A stretch of 64,000 bases of DNA from Alphaproteobacteria bacterium (GTDB taxonomy: Bacteria; Pseudomonadota; Alphaproteobacteria; Caulobacterales; Maricaulaceae): assembly GCA_024742735.1 (NCBI GenBank), contig JANSXV010000001.1, positions 124,001 through 188,000 of the forward strand, written 5' to 3'. The notes under the pieces are model-generated. The model searched no databases. It was given only the letters and a program-made list of their open reading frames with translations, and was not told where the DNA came from. The position numbers and the translations under genes are program-made. Of the stretch, positions 1-12,679 are shown piece after piece; the first letter of the stretch is position 1, and every line of letters begins with the position of its first letter.

Positions 1-1118
1 ACTTCAACAACATGCTCACCGCCATCCGGCTCAATGTCGGCGAGCTGCTCAACCGTCACCCGGTCGGCGACCCGTCCTATTCCGATCTGCAGCAGATCAA
101 TTCCGTCGTGACCCGCCAGGCGGGGCTGGTGAAGAAGCTGCTCGCCTTCTCGCGCAAGCAGACCTTCCGCCTGACGGTGTTTGATCTGTCTGATGTGCTG
201 TCGGATTGCTCGGTCATGCTGGGCCAGATCCTGGAAGAGACGGTCAAGCTGGAGATCCGGCACGGTCGCGACCTGCCCCTGGTGCGGGCCGACCGGCACC
301 AGATCGACAACATCCTGGTCAATCTCGCCACCAATGCCCGCGACGCCATGAGGCCGAATGGCGGAACCCTGACCATCACCACTGAAGCGCTGGATGAGGC
401 CGCTGTGGCCAGGGCCGGCGCGCCTGATCCCAAGGCCGGGCGCTGGGCGGCGATCCATATTTCCGACACCGGCTGCGGCATGGATGAGGCGACGCAGGCG
501 AAGATTTTCGAGCCCTTCTTCACCACCAAATCCGCCGGGGAGGGCACGGGGCTGGGGCTCGCCACGGTCTACGGGATCGTCAAGCAGACCGGCGGCTATC
601 TGTTCGTGGAGTCTGCGCCGGGGGAGGGAACCACCTTCCACATCTACCTGCCCGAGCACATTCCAAGCGAAGAAGAAGCCGAAGAGATCAAGGCGGAGGA
701 GAAGGCGAAGTCCACCCCGGTCAAGCCGTCCGATCTCGCCGGGCATGGCCGGATCCTGCTGGTCGAGGACGAGGATGCGGTGCGCGCCTTTGCTGCGAAA
801 TCGCTGAAGCGCCGCGGCTATGAGGTGGTTGAGGCGCGCGACGGCGAGCACGCACTGGAAATCCTGGAAGACGAGCCGGAGAGTTTCGACATCCTGATCT
901 CCGACGTGGTCATGCCCGGGCTCGACGGCCCCTCGCTCCTGAAGGAGGCGCGCCAGTATCTGGGGCGGGCCCGAATCGTCTTCATGTCCGGCTATGCCGA
1001 GGAGGAGTTCTCCGACACGCTGTCGTCCGATCTCGACATCTCCTTCCTGCCCAAGCCCTTCGATATCCAGCAGCTCGCCGAGCGGGTGAAGCAGGAAATG
1101 GCGCACGTCCAGGTCTGA
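1..1118 (+). CDS. cckA: Hybrid sensor histidine kinase/response regulator CckA, 3' portion (5' end outside window)
   Basis: Open frame from the window edge reads FNNMLTAI (end of H-box), then N-box (NLATNARDAM), G1/G2 (DTGCGMD, GEGTGLGLATVYGIV) and a C-terminal receiver domain (ILLVEDEDAVR...LISDVVMPGLDG...FMSGY...FLPKPF). Architecture and proximity to recA match CckA. Confidence 0.85.
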   Translation, partial: FNNMLTAIRLNVGELLNRHPVGDPSYSDLQQINSVVTRQAGLVKKLLAFSRKQTFRLTVFDLSDVLSDCSVMLGQILEETVKLEIRHGRDLPLVRADRHQIDNILVNLATNARDAMRPNGGTLTITTEALDEAAVARAGAPDPKAGRWAAIHISDTGCGMDEATQAKIFEPFFTTKSAGEGTGLGLATVYGIVKQTGGYLFVESAPGEGTTFHIYLPEHIPSEEEAEEIKAEEKAKSTPVKPSDLAGHGRILLVEDEDAVRAFAAKSLKRRGYEVVEARDGEHALEILEDEPESFDILISDVVMPGLDGPSLLKEARQYLGRARIVFMSGYAEEEFSDTLSSDLDISFLPKPFDIQQLAERVKQEMAHVQV

Positions 1119-1156
1119 GCCGCATCGTCGCCGGCGTTCCGGTCCACCGGACCAAT

Positions 1157-1171
1157 GTTCCTGTTGCGTTC
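1157..1171 (+). promoter_or_regulatory. SOS/LexA box (GTTC-N7-GTTC) upstream of recA
   Basis: GTTCCTGTTGCGTTC matches the alphaproteobacterial LexA consensus GTTCN7GTTC, 72 bp upstream of the recA start. Confidence 0.85.
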
Positions 1172-1243
1172 GCGGAACAAAGTGGGTACAACTCCTTCGA
1201 TTGCTCGACTCAGGCGAGCGTGGAATAACGGGAGGACGCCCCA

Positions 1244-2332
1244 ATGGCCCAAGCAAATCTGCGTGTGGTGAAAGAGCCGGATATGGATAAACAAAAGGCG
1301 CTGGACGCCGCCCTCTCGCAAATCGACCGCGCCTTCGGCAAAGGCTCGGTGATGAAGCTGGGCGCCAAGCCGAACACGAATATTGAGGCGATCTCGACCG
1401 GCTCTCTGGGTCTGGATATCGCGCTCGGCGTCGGCGGTCTGCCCAAGGGGCGGATTGTCGAGATCTACGGTCCGGAGAGCTCGGGCAAGACCACGCTCGC
1501 CCTCCATACGGTGGCCGAATGCCAGAAGTCCGGCGGAACCGCCGCATTCGTGGACGCCGAGCATGCGCTGGATCCGATCTATGCCCGCAAGCTGGGCGTG
1601 GATGTGGGCGAGCTGCTGGTCTCCCAGCCTGACGCGGGCGAACAGGCGCTGGAGATCGCCGACACGCTCGTGCGCTCCGGCGCCATCGACGTGCTGGTGA
1701 TCGACTCCGTGGCCGCGCTGACCCCGCGCGCGGAACTGGAAGGCGAGATGGGTGATTCCCTGCCTGGCCTTCAGGCGCGCCTCATGAGCCAGGCGCTGCG
1801 CAAGCTGACCGGCTCCATCTCCAAGTCCAACTGCCTTGTGATCTTCATCAACCAGATCCGCATGAAGATCGGGGTGATGTTCGGGTCCCCGGAGACGACG
1901 ACGGGCGGCAACGCGCTGAAATTCTACTCCTCGGTCCGCCTGGACATCCGCCGCATCGGTGCGATCAAGGACCGTGACGAGGTCATCGGCAATCAGACCC
2001 GCGTGAAGGTGGTCAAGAACAAGGTCGCTCCGCCTTTCCGCGAAGTGGAGTTCGACATCCTTTACGGCGAAGGCATCTCCAAGACCGGGGAATTGCTCGA
2101 TCTCGGCGTGAAGGGCGGGATCATCGAAAAGTCCGGGTCCTGGTACTCCCATGACAGCCAGCGCATTGGTCAGGGCCGCGAGAACGCGCGCAAGTTCCTG
2201 GCCGACAATCCCGACATCGCCGACGTGATCGAGGCTCAGGTGCGCAAGAACGCCGGCCTGATCGCCGAGGAGATGCTCGCCGGTCCCGAAGCCGACGACG
2301 ACGATGAGGCTGGCGAGGAAGCCGCGGGGTAA
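1244..2332 (+). CDS. recA: Recombinase RecA
   Basis: Walker [66 protein letters not shown]; full length 362 aa. Confidence 0.98.
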   Translation: MAQANLRVVKEPDMDKQKALDAALSQIDRAFGKGSVMKLGAKPNTNIEAISTGSLGLDIALGVGGLPKGRIVEIYGPESSGKTTLALHTVAECQKSGGTAAFVDAEHALDPIYARKLGVDVGELLVSQPDAGEQALEIADTLVRSGAIDVLVIDSVAALTPRAELEGEMGDSLPGLQARLMSQALRKLTGSISKSNCLVIFINQIRMKIGVMFGSPETTTGGNALKFYSSVRLDIRRIGAIKDRDEVIGNQTRVKVVKNKVAPPFREVEFDILYGEGISKTGELLDLGVKGGIIEKSGSWYSHDSQRIGQGRENARKFLADNPDIADVIEAQVRKNAGLIAEEMLAGPEADDDDEAGEEAAG

Positions 2333-2477
2333 GGCTCCCGCAGGCGCTATCGCCTCAGGATTTCTACAGCGGGCGCTTGGCGAAGCCGGGCGCCCGTTCG
2401 TATATGGGCGGTGAAACAGGTCTCGGCGTGCTGCGCGCCGGGGCGCAGCCATGCGCGCGAGGCGCACAGGAGACGTC

Positions 2478-5156
<2,679 letters not shown>

Positions 5157-5240
5157 TTCGCCGCAGCCCGCGCCCTGCTTCGCCGGTGGCCGGGCGCGTC
5201 AGGCCCTGTATCCTGAGCGCCTTGCGAGTCGAGGGGCGCC

Positions 5241-6980
5241 ATGGCGGCTGAGGGACATGAGGTCTGGCTGAAGGACGCGGCGGTTTTCCTGGTCGCGGCG
5301 GGTGTCGTCGTGCCGGCGTTCAAGCGCCTGCGCATGAGCGCTGTTCTGGGCTTTCTGCTCGCCGGGCTGGCGCTCGGGCCCTATGCCTTGGGCGGCCTGG
5401 CCGATCGGTGGCCGGTGCTGGAGTGGGTCACGATCTCCTCGCCTGAGGCCGCCCAGCCTTTCGCCGAGCTCGGCGTGCTGTTTCTGCTCTTCCTGCTGGG
5501 CCTTGAGCTGTCATTCCAGCGGCTCTGGGCGTTGCGCCGCGCGGTGTTCGGCGCCGGCGGCCTGCAAGCGGGATTGAGCGCCGGCGCCATCGGCGGGGCG
5601 TGTCTGCTCATCGGCCTGACTGCGCCGGCCGCCGTTGTGGTCGGTCTGGCGCTCGCCCTGTCCTCGACCGCCATCGTCATGCAGATTCTCGCCGAACAGC
5701 GCCGGTCCGCGACGCCGGTGGGGCGGGCCTCGCTCGCCGTATTGTTGATGCAGGACATTCTCGTCGCGCCGGTCCTGATCCTGGTCGGTTTTCTCGCGCG
5801 CGACGGCGGGGCCGACCTGGGCGTTCTGCTGCTGGAGGCGCTGGTCCAGGGCGCCATCGCCCTTGCTGTGATCGTGTTCATCGGTCGCGTGGTTCTCAAG
5901 CCGGCGTTCCGCCTCGTCGCGCGAGCGGGAGGGCGCGATCTGATGATGGCGATCATCCTGGCCACGGTCGTGGGCGCCTCGCTGCTGACCGCCGAAGCCG
6001 GGCTGTCTCTGGCGCTCGGCGCGTTTCTGGCGGGCATCCTGCTGGGTGAGACCGAATTCAAGCACCAGGCCGAGGTCGACCTTGAGCCGTTCAAGGGCCT
6101 TCTGCTGGGCGTGTTCTTCACCACGGTCGGGCTGTCGCTGGATCTGGGAGCGGTATGGGCGAACCTGGCGATCGTGCTGGGCGGCTTGGCGGCCCTTCTG
6201 GTGGTCAAGTTCGTGGTCGTCTTCATCGCCTGCCGCCTGTTCGCCGGCGGCTCGGTCATGGCGCTGGAGACCGCCTTGCTGCTGGCGCCGGCGGGCGAGT
6301 TCGCCTTCGTCATACTCGCCGCCGCCAATGCCGGTTCGGTGGTGTCGCCGGAGGTCGTCGCCATCGTGTCGGCCATCGCAGGACTTTCAATGCTGCTCAC
6401 GCCGTTCCTGGGGGCCGCCGGCAAGCGTCTGGCCGCCGCGCTGGAGGACCGGGGCGGCACACCGGGCGCAGACGCGGCGTTGGAAGCTTATGCCGATCTT
6501 GAAGATCATGTGATCATCGCCGGTATGGGCCGGGTGGGCCGGGCGATCGCACGGGTTCTGGAGACCGAGAAGGTCGAAATCATCGCCCTGGACCGCAACG
6601 CCGAGCGCGTGGCCCAGACCCGGCTAGACGGCTGGCGGGTCTATTACGGTGATGCGTCCCATCCCGAGATGCTGGACCGGGCCGGCGCGGACAAGGCGGC
6701 GCTGTTCGTGGTCACCGCTGATGATCCCGACAAGGCCTGCGCCATGGTCGCGGCCATGCGCAAGCGCCGGTCCGGCGCGCCGATCCTGGCCCGCGCCCGC
6801 GACGCCGAACACGCCAGGCGGCTGAAAGAGGCCGGCGCCACCCACGTGACGCCGGAAGCCATCGAGGCGGCTTTGAACATGGCCGGCAGGGCGCTGGAGG
6901 TGTTCTCCATTCCCGCCGAAGCCATTCGAGACCGTATCGAGCAGGAGCGCGACGACGAGTACGCCCGCATCGAGCGCTGA
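5241..6980 (+). CDS. CPA2-family monovalent cation:proton antiporter with RCK/TrkA-N domain (KefB/KefC-like)
   Basis: About 12 hydrophobic segments, LGVLFLLFLLGLELSFQRL and ALSSTAIVMQIL typical of Kef/CPA2; C-terminal Rossmann fold HVIIAGMGRVGRAIARVL. Confidence 0.9.
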   Translation: MAAEGHEVWLKDAAVFLVAAGVVVPAFKRLRMSAVLGFLLAGLALGPYALGGLADRWPVLEWVTISSPEAAQPFAELGVLFLLFLLGLELSFQRLWALRRAVFGAGGLQAGLSAGAIGGACLLIGLTAPAAVVVGLALALSSTAIVMQILAEQRRSATPVGRASLAVLLMQDILVAPVLILVGFLARDGGADLGVLLLEALVQGAIALAVIVFIGRVVLKPAFRLVARAGGRDLMMAIILATVVGASLLTAEAGLSLALGAFLAGILLGETEFKHQAEVDLEPFKGLLLGVFFTTVGLSLDLGAVWANLAIVLGGLAALLVVKFVVVFIACRLFAGGSVMALETALLLAPAGEFAFVILAAANAGSVVSPEVVAIVSAIAGLSMLLTPFLGAAGKRLAAALEDRGGTPGADAALEAYADLEDHVIIAGMGRVGRAIARVLETEKVEIIALDRNAERVAQTRLDGWRVYYGDASHPEMLDRAGADKAALFVVTADDPDKACAMVAAMRKRRSGAPILARARDAEHARRLKEAGATHVTPEAIEAALNMAGRALEVFSIPAEAIRDRIEQERDDEYARIER

Positions 6981-7119
6981 TCGCCGCAATTATCCGCTTG
7001 CATTTTCCGTAATTGGAGCATCATAGGCGCTGGAGCGTCGTACTCTGCGGACTCACTGGCCAAGGCCTGTCCGCTGATCCTTTCGCACCCGTCGACGCGG
7101 GTACGCCGGGCGTTTCATC

Positions 7120-7542
7120 ATGCTGCTCATCGACACCTATGTCGGTCCCAGCCCCATTGAGGGCGTGGGCGTTTTCGCGGCCGAGCCGATCAAGGCCGGT
7201 CAGATCATCTACCGTTTCGAGCCGGACTTCGACCGGCTGATCGCGCTGTCCGACGCCGACCGGCTGCCCGAGCCGATCCGGCGCTTCATCGACCGCTATA
7301 CCTATCCCCATCCGGGCGAAGCCGGCGTGGTGGTGCTGGACGCCGACAACGGCCGGCACATGAACCACAGCGAGACGCCCAACACCGATTTTCGCGACGC
7401 GATTGTCGGGCGGGCCATCCGCGACATCGCGCCGGGTGAAGAGATCACCTGCAATTACGCGGAGTTCGAGCCGGGCTTCGTGATGCTCGCCTCCATGGTG
7501 GCGGCCCATCGCCCGGCCGGTCTGGCCCTGCACGCAGAATGA
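7120..7542 (+). CDS. SET domain-containing protein (putative protein-lysine methyltransferase)
   Basis: SET motifs GVGVFAAEPIKAGQIIYRF, MNHSETPNT (NHS..PN) and GEEITCNYAEF. Confidence 0.85.
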   Translation: MLLIDTYVGPSPIEGVGVFAAEPIKAGQIIYRFEPDFDRLIALSDADRLPEPIRRFIDRYTYPHPGEAGVVVLDADNGRHMNHSETPNTDFRDAIVGRAIRDIAPGEEITCNYAEFEPGFVMLASMVAAHRPAGLALHAE

Positions 7543-7586
7543 TCCCGGCTGGCCGGACAGGAAGACGCGGGCTACATGCATGGTCC

Positions 7587-8510
7587 ATGAAAACCTTCGT
7601 CTACGCCTGTCCTGACAGCTTTGATCATCACCCGCCCGTGGGGCATCCCGAGCATGCCGGGCGGCTGCGCGCCGTGCTGGATGCGGCGCAGGCATGGGGC
7701 GGAGAGGTCGTTCCGTGGCGCGCCCATGCGCCGCGTGCGGCGCTGGAGCGGGTGCATCGGGTCGACCATGTCGACCGGGTCTTCACCGCCGCGCCGCCGG
7801 CGGGGGAAATCAGCCTGGACGCCGACACCTGGATGAGCCCGGGCTCGCTGGACGCGGCGCTGGCTGCGGCCGGCGCCGGGATCGCCGCAGTCGATGCGGT
7901 GCTGGACGGCGAAGCCGAAGCGGCGTTCGTGGCGGCCCGCCCGCCGGGCCACCATGCCGAGCCGGACCGGGCCATGGGGTTCTGCCTATTCAACACGGTG
8001 GCGATTGCGGCCATGCACGGGCTGGAGGCGCGGGGCCTGTCGAGTGCGGCGGTCGTGGATATTGATGTCCACCATGGCAATGGAAGCCAGGCCTTCGCCG
8101 AGACTGAGCCGCGCCTGACCTTCGCCTCGATCCACCAGGGCTGGATCTATCCCGGCACCGGCGCGGCCCACGAGACAGGCGCTCACGGCAATATCATCAA
8201 CCTGCCCATGGCGGCGGGAACGCGGGGAGAGGAGTGGCTGGACGCCATCAAGACCGTCATCCTGCCGCGCCTTGAGCAGGCGAAACCGGACATCCTGCTG
8301 GTGTCGGCCGGGTTTGACGCCCATGAGGCCGATCCGCTGGCCGGACTTGGCTTGAACGAGCGCGATTACGCCGCCGCCGGGGCCTTGCTGGCCAATGCTG
8401 CACAGAAGTGGAGCGGATCCCGGCTTGTATGCGTGCTGGAGGGCGGGTACGACTGCCCCGCCCTGGAGCGGTCCGTGCGCGCCTTCCTGGGTGCGCTGTC
8501 TAAGGCCTGA
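7587..8510 (+). CDS. Histone deacetylase family protein (HDAC/acetylpolyamine amidohydrolase-like)
   Basis: HHPPVGHPEHAGRLRAVL, ARPPGHHAEPDRAMGFCLFNTVAIAA, VVDIDVHHGNGSQ, SAGFDAHEADPLAGL, LEGGYD: class II HDAC-like motifs including the Zn ligands. Start at the internal ATG. Confidence 0.93.
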   Translation: MKTFVYACPDSFDHHPPVGHPEHAGRLRAVLDAAQAWGGEVVPWRAHAPRAALERVHRVDHVDRVFTAAPPAGEISLDADTWMSPGSLDAALAAAGAGIAAVDAVLDGEAEAAFVAARPPGHHAEPDRAMGFCLFNTVAIAAMHGLEARGLSSAAVVDIDVHHGNGSQAFAETEPRLTFASIHQGWIYPGTGAAHETGAHGNIINLPMAAGTRGEEWLDAIKTVILPRLEQAKPDILLVSAGFDAHEADPLAGLGLNERDYAAAGALLANAAQKWSGSRLVCVLEGGYDCPALERSVRAFLGALSKA

Positions 8511-8553
8511 AGGGGAGGGGCCGGCCGCGCCTGCCTGCTCCCCGCCGGTGACC

Positions 8554-9147
8554 ATGAACCGATCCGCCGACCCTTCCGCGAACCCGCGCATCATCATCGC
8601 GCGCCACGGGGAGCCCGACGCCGACCGGCGCGAGCGCCTGGACTGGCGCGGCTATGAGCGCTGGTGGGCCGGCTATGACGAGGCGGGCCTGCGCGCCGGT
8701 CAGACCCCGCCGCCCAGCCTCGTCGAGGCGGCCGCGGATGCGCACCTCATCTACGCCTCGACCCTGCCGCGCGCCATGGAGACGGCCAAGGCGGCGGCGC
8801 CGGGGCGTGAGGTGGTGTTTGATTCGATCTTCGTCGAGGCGCCGTTGCCGCCTCCGCAGATCTTGGGCCGCTTCACCGCGCGCACCTGGGGCGTGTTCGC
8901 CCGCTGCTCCTGGTGGCTGGGTCATTCACGCGGCCGTGAGTCGCGCGGACAGGCCGAGCGCAGGGCCGAGCAGGCGGCCGATCAGCTGATCGAAGCCTCA
9001 CGGCAGGGCACGGTCGCCCTGTTCGCCCATGGCTGGTTCAATCGCATGCTGCGCCCGGCCCTGGCGCGGCGCGGCTGGCGCTGTGCGCGCGACGGCGGAG
9101 ACTGGTACTGGTCCTGGCGCGCCTATACGCTGAAAAAGCCGCGCTGA
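8554..9147 (+). CDS. Histidine phosphatase (phosphoglycerate mutase) family protein
   Basis: IIIARHGEPD (RHG motif), IYASTLPRAMETA, VALFAHGWFNR. Start placed at 8554; the longer ORF overlaps the upstream gene. Confidence 0.8.
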   Translation: MNRSADPSANPRIIIARHGEPDADRRERLDWRGYERWWAGYDEAGLRAGQTPPPSLVEAAADAHLIYASTLPRAMETAKAAAPGREVVFDSIFVEAPLPPPQILGRFTARTWGVFARCSWWLGHSRGRESRGQAERRAEQAADQLIEASRQGTVALFAHGWFNRMLRPALARRGWRCARDGGDWYWSWRAYTLKKPR

Positions 9148-9208
9148 AGCGACGCGCCCGGCTTGATCGCCTGCGCGGTCCGGGGTTGTCTGGACCTGTG
9201 GCGTCAAG

Positions 9209-9466
9209 ATGGAGACCGGCATGGCCGACGCGGCGAGCGATATCCAGTCCTTAAGCTTTGAAGCGGCGCTCGCAGAGCTGGAGCGCATCGTGGAACAGCT
9301 GGAACGTGGTGAGGTCGAGCTGGAGAAATCCATCGGTCTTTATGAGCGCGGCGCGGCCCTGAAAGCCCATTGCGAGGCCCGTTTGAAGGAGGCCCAGCTC
9401 AAAGTCGACAAGCTGGTGGTCGGGGGCGACGGCTCGGTCAGCGCCGAACCGGCGGATATGGACTGA
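9209..9466 (+). CDS. xseB: Exodeoxyribonuclease VII small subunit
   Basis: SFEAALAELERIVEQLERGEVELEKSIGLYERGAALKAHCEARLKEAQLKVDKL is the canonical XseB sequence. Confidence 0.95.
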   Translation: METGMADAASDIQSLSFEAALAELERIVEQLERGEVELEKSIGLYERGAALKAHCEARLKEAQLKVDKLVVGGDGSVSAEPADMD

Positions 9467-9469
9467 ACC

Positions 9470-9823
9470 ATGGGCGAGGCTCTGCGCGATACGATCGACC
9501 CGGCGGACTTCTTCCAAGCCGATCTGCGCGTGGGCCGCATTATCGCCGCCCATCCCTTTCCCGAGGCGCGCAAGCCGGCTTACAGGCTGGAGATCGATTT
9601 TGGGGAGCCAGTCGGCGTAAAGAAGAGCTCGGCGCAGATCACGGAGCATTATTCGCTGGAGGCGCTTCCCGGCCGCCTCGTGGTCGCGGTGGTGAACTTT
9701 CCGCCGCGCCAGATCGGGCCGGTCCGCTCTGAAGTGCTGGTTCTGGGAACCCACGATGAGACCGGAGCGGTCGTGCTGCTGGACCCGGGCCAGGACGCGC
9801 CGCTCGGCGCGCAGGTGAGCTGA
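9470..9823 (+). CDS. csaA: tRNA-binding domain protein, CsaA-like
   Basis: FFQADLRVGRIIAAHPFPEARKPAYRLEIDFGEPVGVKKSSAQIT...VVAVVNFPPRQIGPVRSEVLVLG: CsaA/EMAP-II-type tRNA-binding fold. Confidence 0.88.
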   Translation: MGEALRDTIDPADFFQADLRVGRIIAAHPFPEARKPAYRLEIDFGEPVGVKKSSAQITEHYSLEALPGRLVVAVVNFPPRQIGPVRSEVLVLGTHDETGAVVLLDPGQDAPLGAQVS

Positions 9824-9825
9824 CC

Positions 9826-10719
9826 ATGGCCGACTTTCAGTCCCGGCTGACCGAATGCGCGGATCGGGTGACCGTGGCGCTCGACGCGCTATTGCCGCGT
9901 GCGGATGGTCCGGAAAAGCCGCTCATATCCGCCATGCGGTACGCCGCGCTGGGACCTGGCAAGCGCATGCGGCCGTTTCTGACGATCGAGTGCGGCCGGA
10001 TGATGGGCGCGGACGAGCGCGGTCTGCTGCGCGCGGCCTGCGCAGTGGAGTGCATTCACGCCTACTCCCTGATCCATGACGATCTACCTTGCATGGACGA
10101 TGATGATCTGCGCCGGGGCCGTCCGACTGTGCACAAGGCCTATGACGAAGCCACAGCCGTGCTGGCCGGTGATGCGCTGCAGGCCCAGGCCTATGAGATC
10201 CTTGCTGATCCCGAGACGAGCCCTGACGCCGGCGCCCGCGCCGAGCTGGTGCGCCGCCTGGCTCTGGCGTCCGGCGCGCGGGGCATGGTGGGCGGGCAGA
10301 TGCTCGACATGGCGATCGAGGCCGGATCGCAGGACGTCGAGATCGCCCTCATAACCCGCTGCCAGCGGCTGAAGACCGGCGCGCTGATCGCCTTCAGCAC
10401 CGAGGCGGGCGCAATCCTGGCGGATGCCGGCAAGGACGAATGGATCGCACTTGAGGGCTTCGCGCATGATCTGGGCGTCTGCTATCAGATCGTGGATGAC
10501 CTTCTGGACGCAGAAGGCGACGAGAGCCTGACCGGCAAACGCACTCACAAGGACGCCGAGCAGGGAAAGGCCAACTTCGTCACTGTTCTGGGAATAGAGG
10601 GCGCGCGTGACCGCGCCGCCCGCCTGGCCGATCAGGCCAAGGACCATCTGGCTTTGTTTGGAGACAAAGCGTCAAGTTTGCGTGACACTGTGGATTATGT
10701 CTTAGATAGACAGTCCTGA
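9826..10719 (+). CDS. ispA: Polyprenyl synthetase (farnesyl/geranyl diphosphate synthase)
   Basis: Aspartate-rich motifs SLIHDDLPCMDDDDLRRG and CYQIVDDLLD; placed between xseB and dxs. Confidence 0.93.
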   Translation: MADFQSRLTECADRVTVALDALLPRADGPEKPLISAMRYAALGPGKRMRPFLTIECGRMMGADERGLLRAACAVECIHAYSLIHDDLPCMDDDDLRRGRPTVHKAYDEATAVLAGDALQAQAYEILADPETSPDAGARAELVRRLALASGARGMVGGQMLDMAIEAGSQDVEIALITRCQRLKTGALIAFSTEAGAILADAGKDEWIALEGFAHDLGVCYQIVDDLLDAEGDESLTGKRTHKDAEQGKANFVTVLGIEGARDRAARLADQAKDHLALFGDKASSLRDTVDYVLDRQS

Positions 10720-10758
10720 TGTCACGCTGGCGTCACTGGAATTTTCTGCGGAGCCCCC

Positions 10759-12666
10759 ATGCCCGACACTCCCCATCTCGATCAGGTCCAGTTTCCGGCC
10801 GATCTGAAGAACCGTGACCTGAGATTCCTGAAGTCGGTCGCAGACGAGTTGAGGGCCGAGGTGATCGACGCGGTTTCGGTTACGGGCGGCCATCTCGGCG
10901 CCGGGCTGGGCGTGGTCGAGTTGACGGTGGCGATCCACCATGTCTTTGACGCACCGAGGGATATCCTGATCTGGGATGTCGGCCACCAGTGCTACCCCCA
11001 CAAGGTGATCACCGGGCGGCGCGACCGGATTCGCACCGTGCGCCAGGGCGGGGGCCTGTCCGGCTTCACCAAGCGCAGCGAGAGCGAGTACGACCCGTTC
11101 GGGGCGGCTCACGCGTCCACTTCGATCAGCGCCGGGCTCGGTTTCGCCGTCGGCCGCGATCTCAAAGGGGAGACTGACCGCAAGGTCATCGCGGTGATCG
11201 GCGACGGGTCGATGAGCGCCGGCATGGCCTATGAAGCCATGAACAATGCCGGCGTTCTGGACAAGAACATGATCGTGATCCTGAACGATAACGACATGTC
11301 CATCGCCCCGCCCGTGGGCGCCATGAGCCACTATTTCGCCCGCCAGGTCAGCTCCAAGAGCTATCAGGACCTGCGCAAGCTGGGCAAGGGCGTCGCCAAG
11401 GCGCTGGGCGTTCAGGAACAGGCCCGCCGCGCAGAGGAGTATCTGCGCGGGATGGCCGTGGGCGGGACGCTGTTTGAAGAGCTGGGTTTCCGGTATCTGG
11501 GCCCCATTGACGGCCATAACCTGGACCATCTGATCCCGGTCTTGCGCAATGTGCGCGACGCGTCGGAGGGTCCGGTCCTGATCCACGCCGTGACCCAGAA
11601 GGGCAAGGGCTACGCCCCCGCTGAAGCCGCCTCGGACAAGTATCACGGGGTGTCCAAGTTCAACGTCGTCACCGGCGAGCAGCAGAAGAAGGCGCCTGGC
11701 GCACCCAGCTACACTTCGGTCTTCGCCAAGGCGCTCGTGGAGATGGGCGAGGCGGATGACAAGATCTGCGCCGTCACGGCCGCCATGCCGGGCGGGACGG
11801 GTGTCGACAAGTTCGCCAAGCGCTTCCCCGACCGCGCCTTCGACGTCGGCATTGCAGAACAGCATGCGGTGACGTTCGCGGCCGGGCTCGCGGCGGAAGG
11901 CCTGAAGCCGTTCGCGGCGATCTACTCAACCTTCCTTCAGCGCGGCTATGACCAGGTGGTCCACGATGTGGCGATCCAGTCTCTGCCCGTGCGTTTCGCC
12001 ATCGACCGGGCCGGTCTGGTGGGCGGGGACGGCCAGACCCATGCCGGTTCGTTCGATATCGGCTATCTGGGCCAGCTGCCGGGCATGGTGCTCATGGCCG
12101 CCGCCGACGAGGCCGAGCTTGCGCGCATGGTCGTCACGGCCGCGGGCATCGACGACCGGCCGAGCGCCTTCCGCTATCCGCGCGGCGAGGGGACGGGCGT
12201 TGAGATTCCCGCCAATCTGGAGCCGCTGGAGATCGGCAAGGGCCGGATCGTACGCCAGGGCTCCGGCGTGGCGGTGCTGAGCTTCGGAGCCCGCCTGCAG
12301 GAAGTGCTGAAAAGCGCAGACGAGCTGGCGACCTACGGTCTGTCGCCCACGATCGCCGACGCCCGCTTCGCCAAGCCGCTGGATGAAGACCTGGTGCTGC
12401 AGCTCGCCCGCGATCACGAGGTTCTGGTCACCATCGAGGAAGGCGCGCGCGGCGGCTTCGGCGCCTTCGTGCTGCACTTCCTGGCCGAGGCCGGTGCGCT
12501 GGATCACGGCCTGAAGATCCGCACCATGACCTTGCCGGATATCTTCCAGGATCAGGACAGCCCTTACGAGATGTACGAGGCCGCAGGTCTCAACGCCCGC
12601 CATGTCACCGCCACGGTGCTGCAGGCGCTGGGGCGGGCGGAGGACGCCGCCAAGGCGCTGGCCTGA
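10759..12666 (+). CDS. dxs: 1-deoxy-D-xylulose-5-phosphate synthase
   Basis: [70 protein letters not shown]. Confidence 0.97.
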   Translation: MPDTPHLDQVQFPADLKNRDLRFLKSVADELRAEVIDAVSVTGGHLGAGLGVVELTVAIHHVFDAPRDILIWDVGHQCYPHKVITGRRDRIRTVRQGGGLSGFTKRSESEYDPFGAAHASTSISAGLGFAVGRDLKGETDRKVIAVIGDGSMSAGMAYEAMNNAGVLDKNMIVILNDNDMSIAPPVGAMSHYFARQVSSKSYQDLRKLGKGVAKALGVQEQARRAEEYLRGMAVGGTLFEELGFRYLGPIDGHNLDHLIPVLRNVRDASEGPVLIHAVTQKGKGYAPAEAASDKYHGVSKFNVVTGEQQKKAPGAPSYTSVFAKALVEMGEADDKICAVTAAMPGGTGVDKFAKRFPDRAFDVGIAEQHAVTFAAGLAAEGLKPFAAIYSTFLQRGYDQVVHDVAIQSLPVRFAIDRAGLVGGDGQTHAGSFDIGYLGQLPGMVLMAAADEAELARMVVTAAGIDDRPSAFRYPRGEGTGVEIPANLEPLEIGKGRIVRQGSGVAVLSFGARLQEVLKSADELATYGLSPTIADARFAKPLDEDLVLQLARDHEVLVTIEEGARGGFGAFVLHFLAEAGALDHGLKIRTMTLPDIFQDQDSPYEMYEAAGLNARHVTATVLQALGRAEDAAKALA

Positions 12667-12679
12667 GCTGCGCCCGCGT

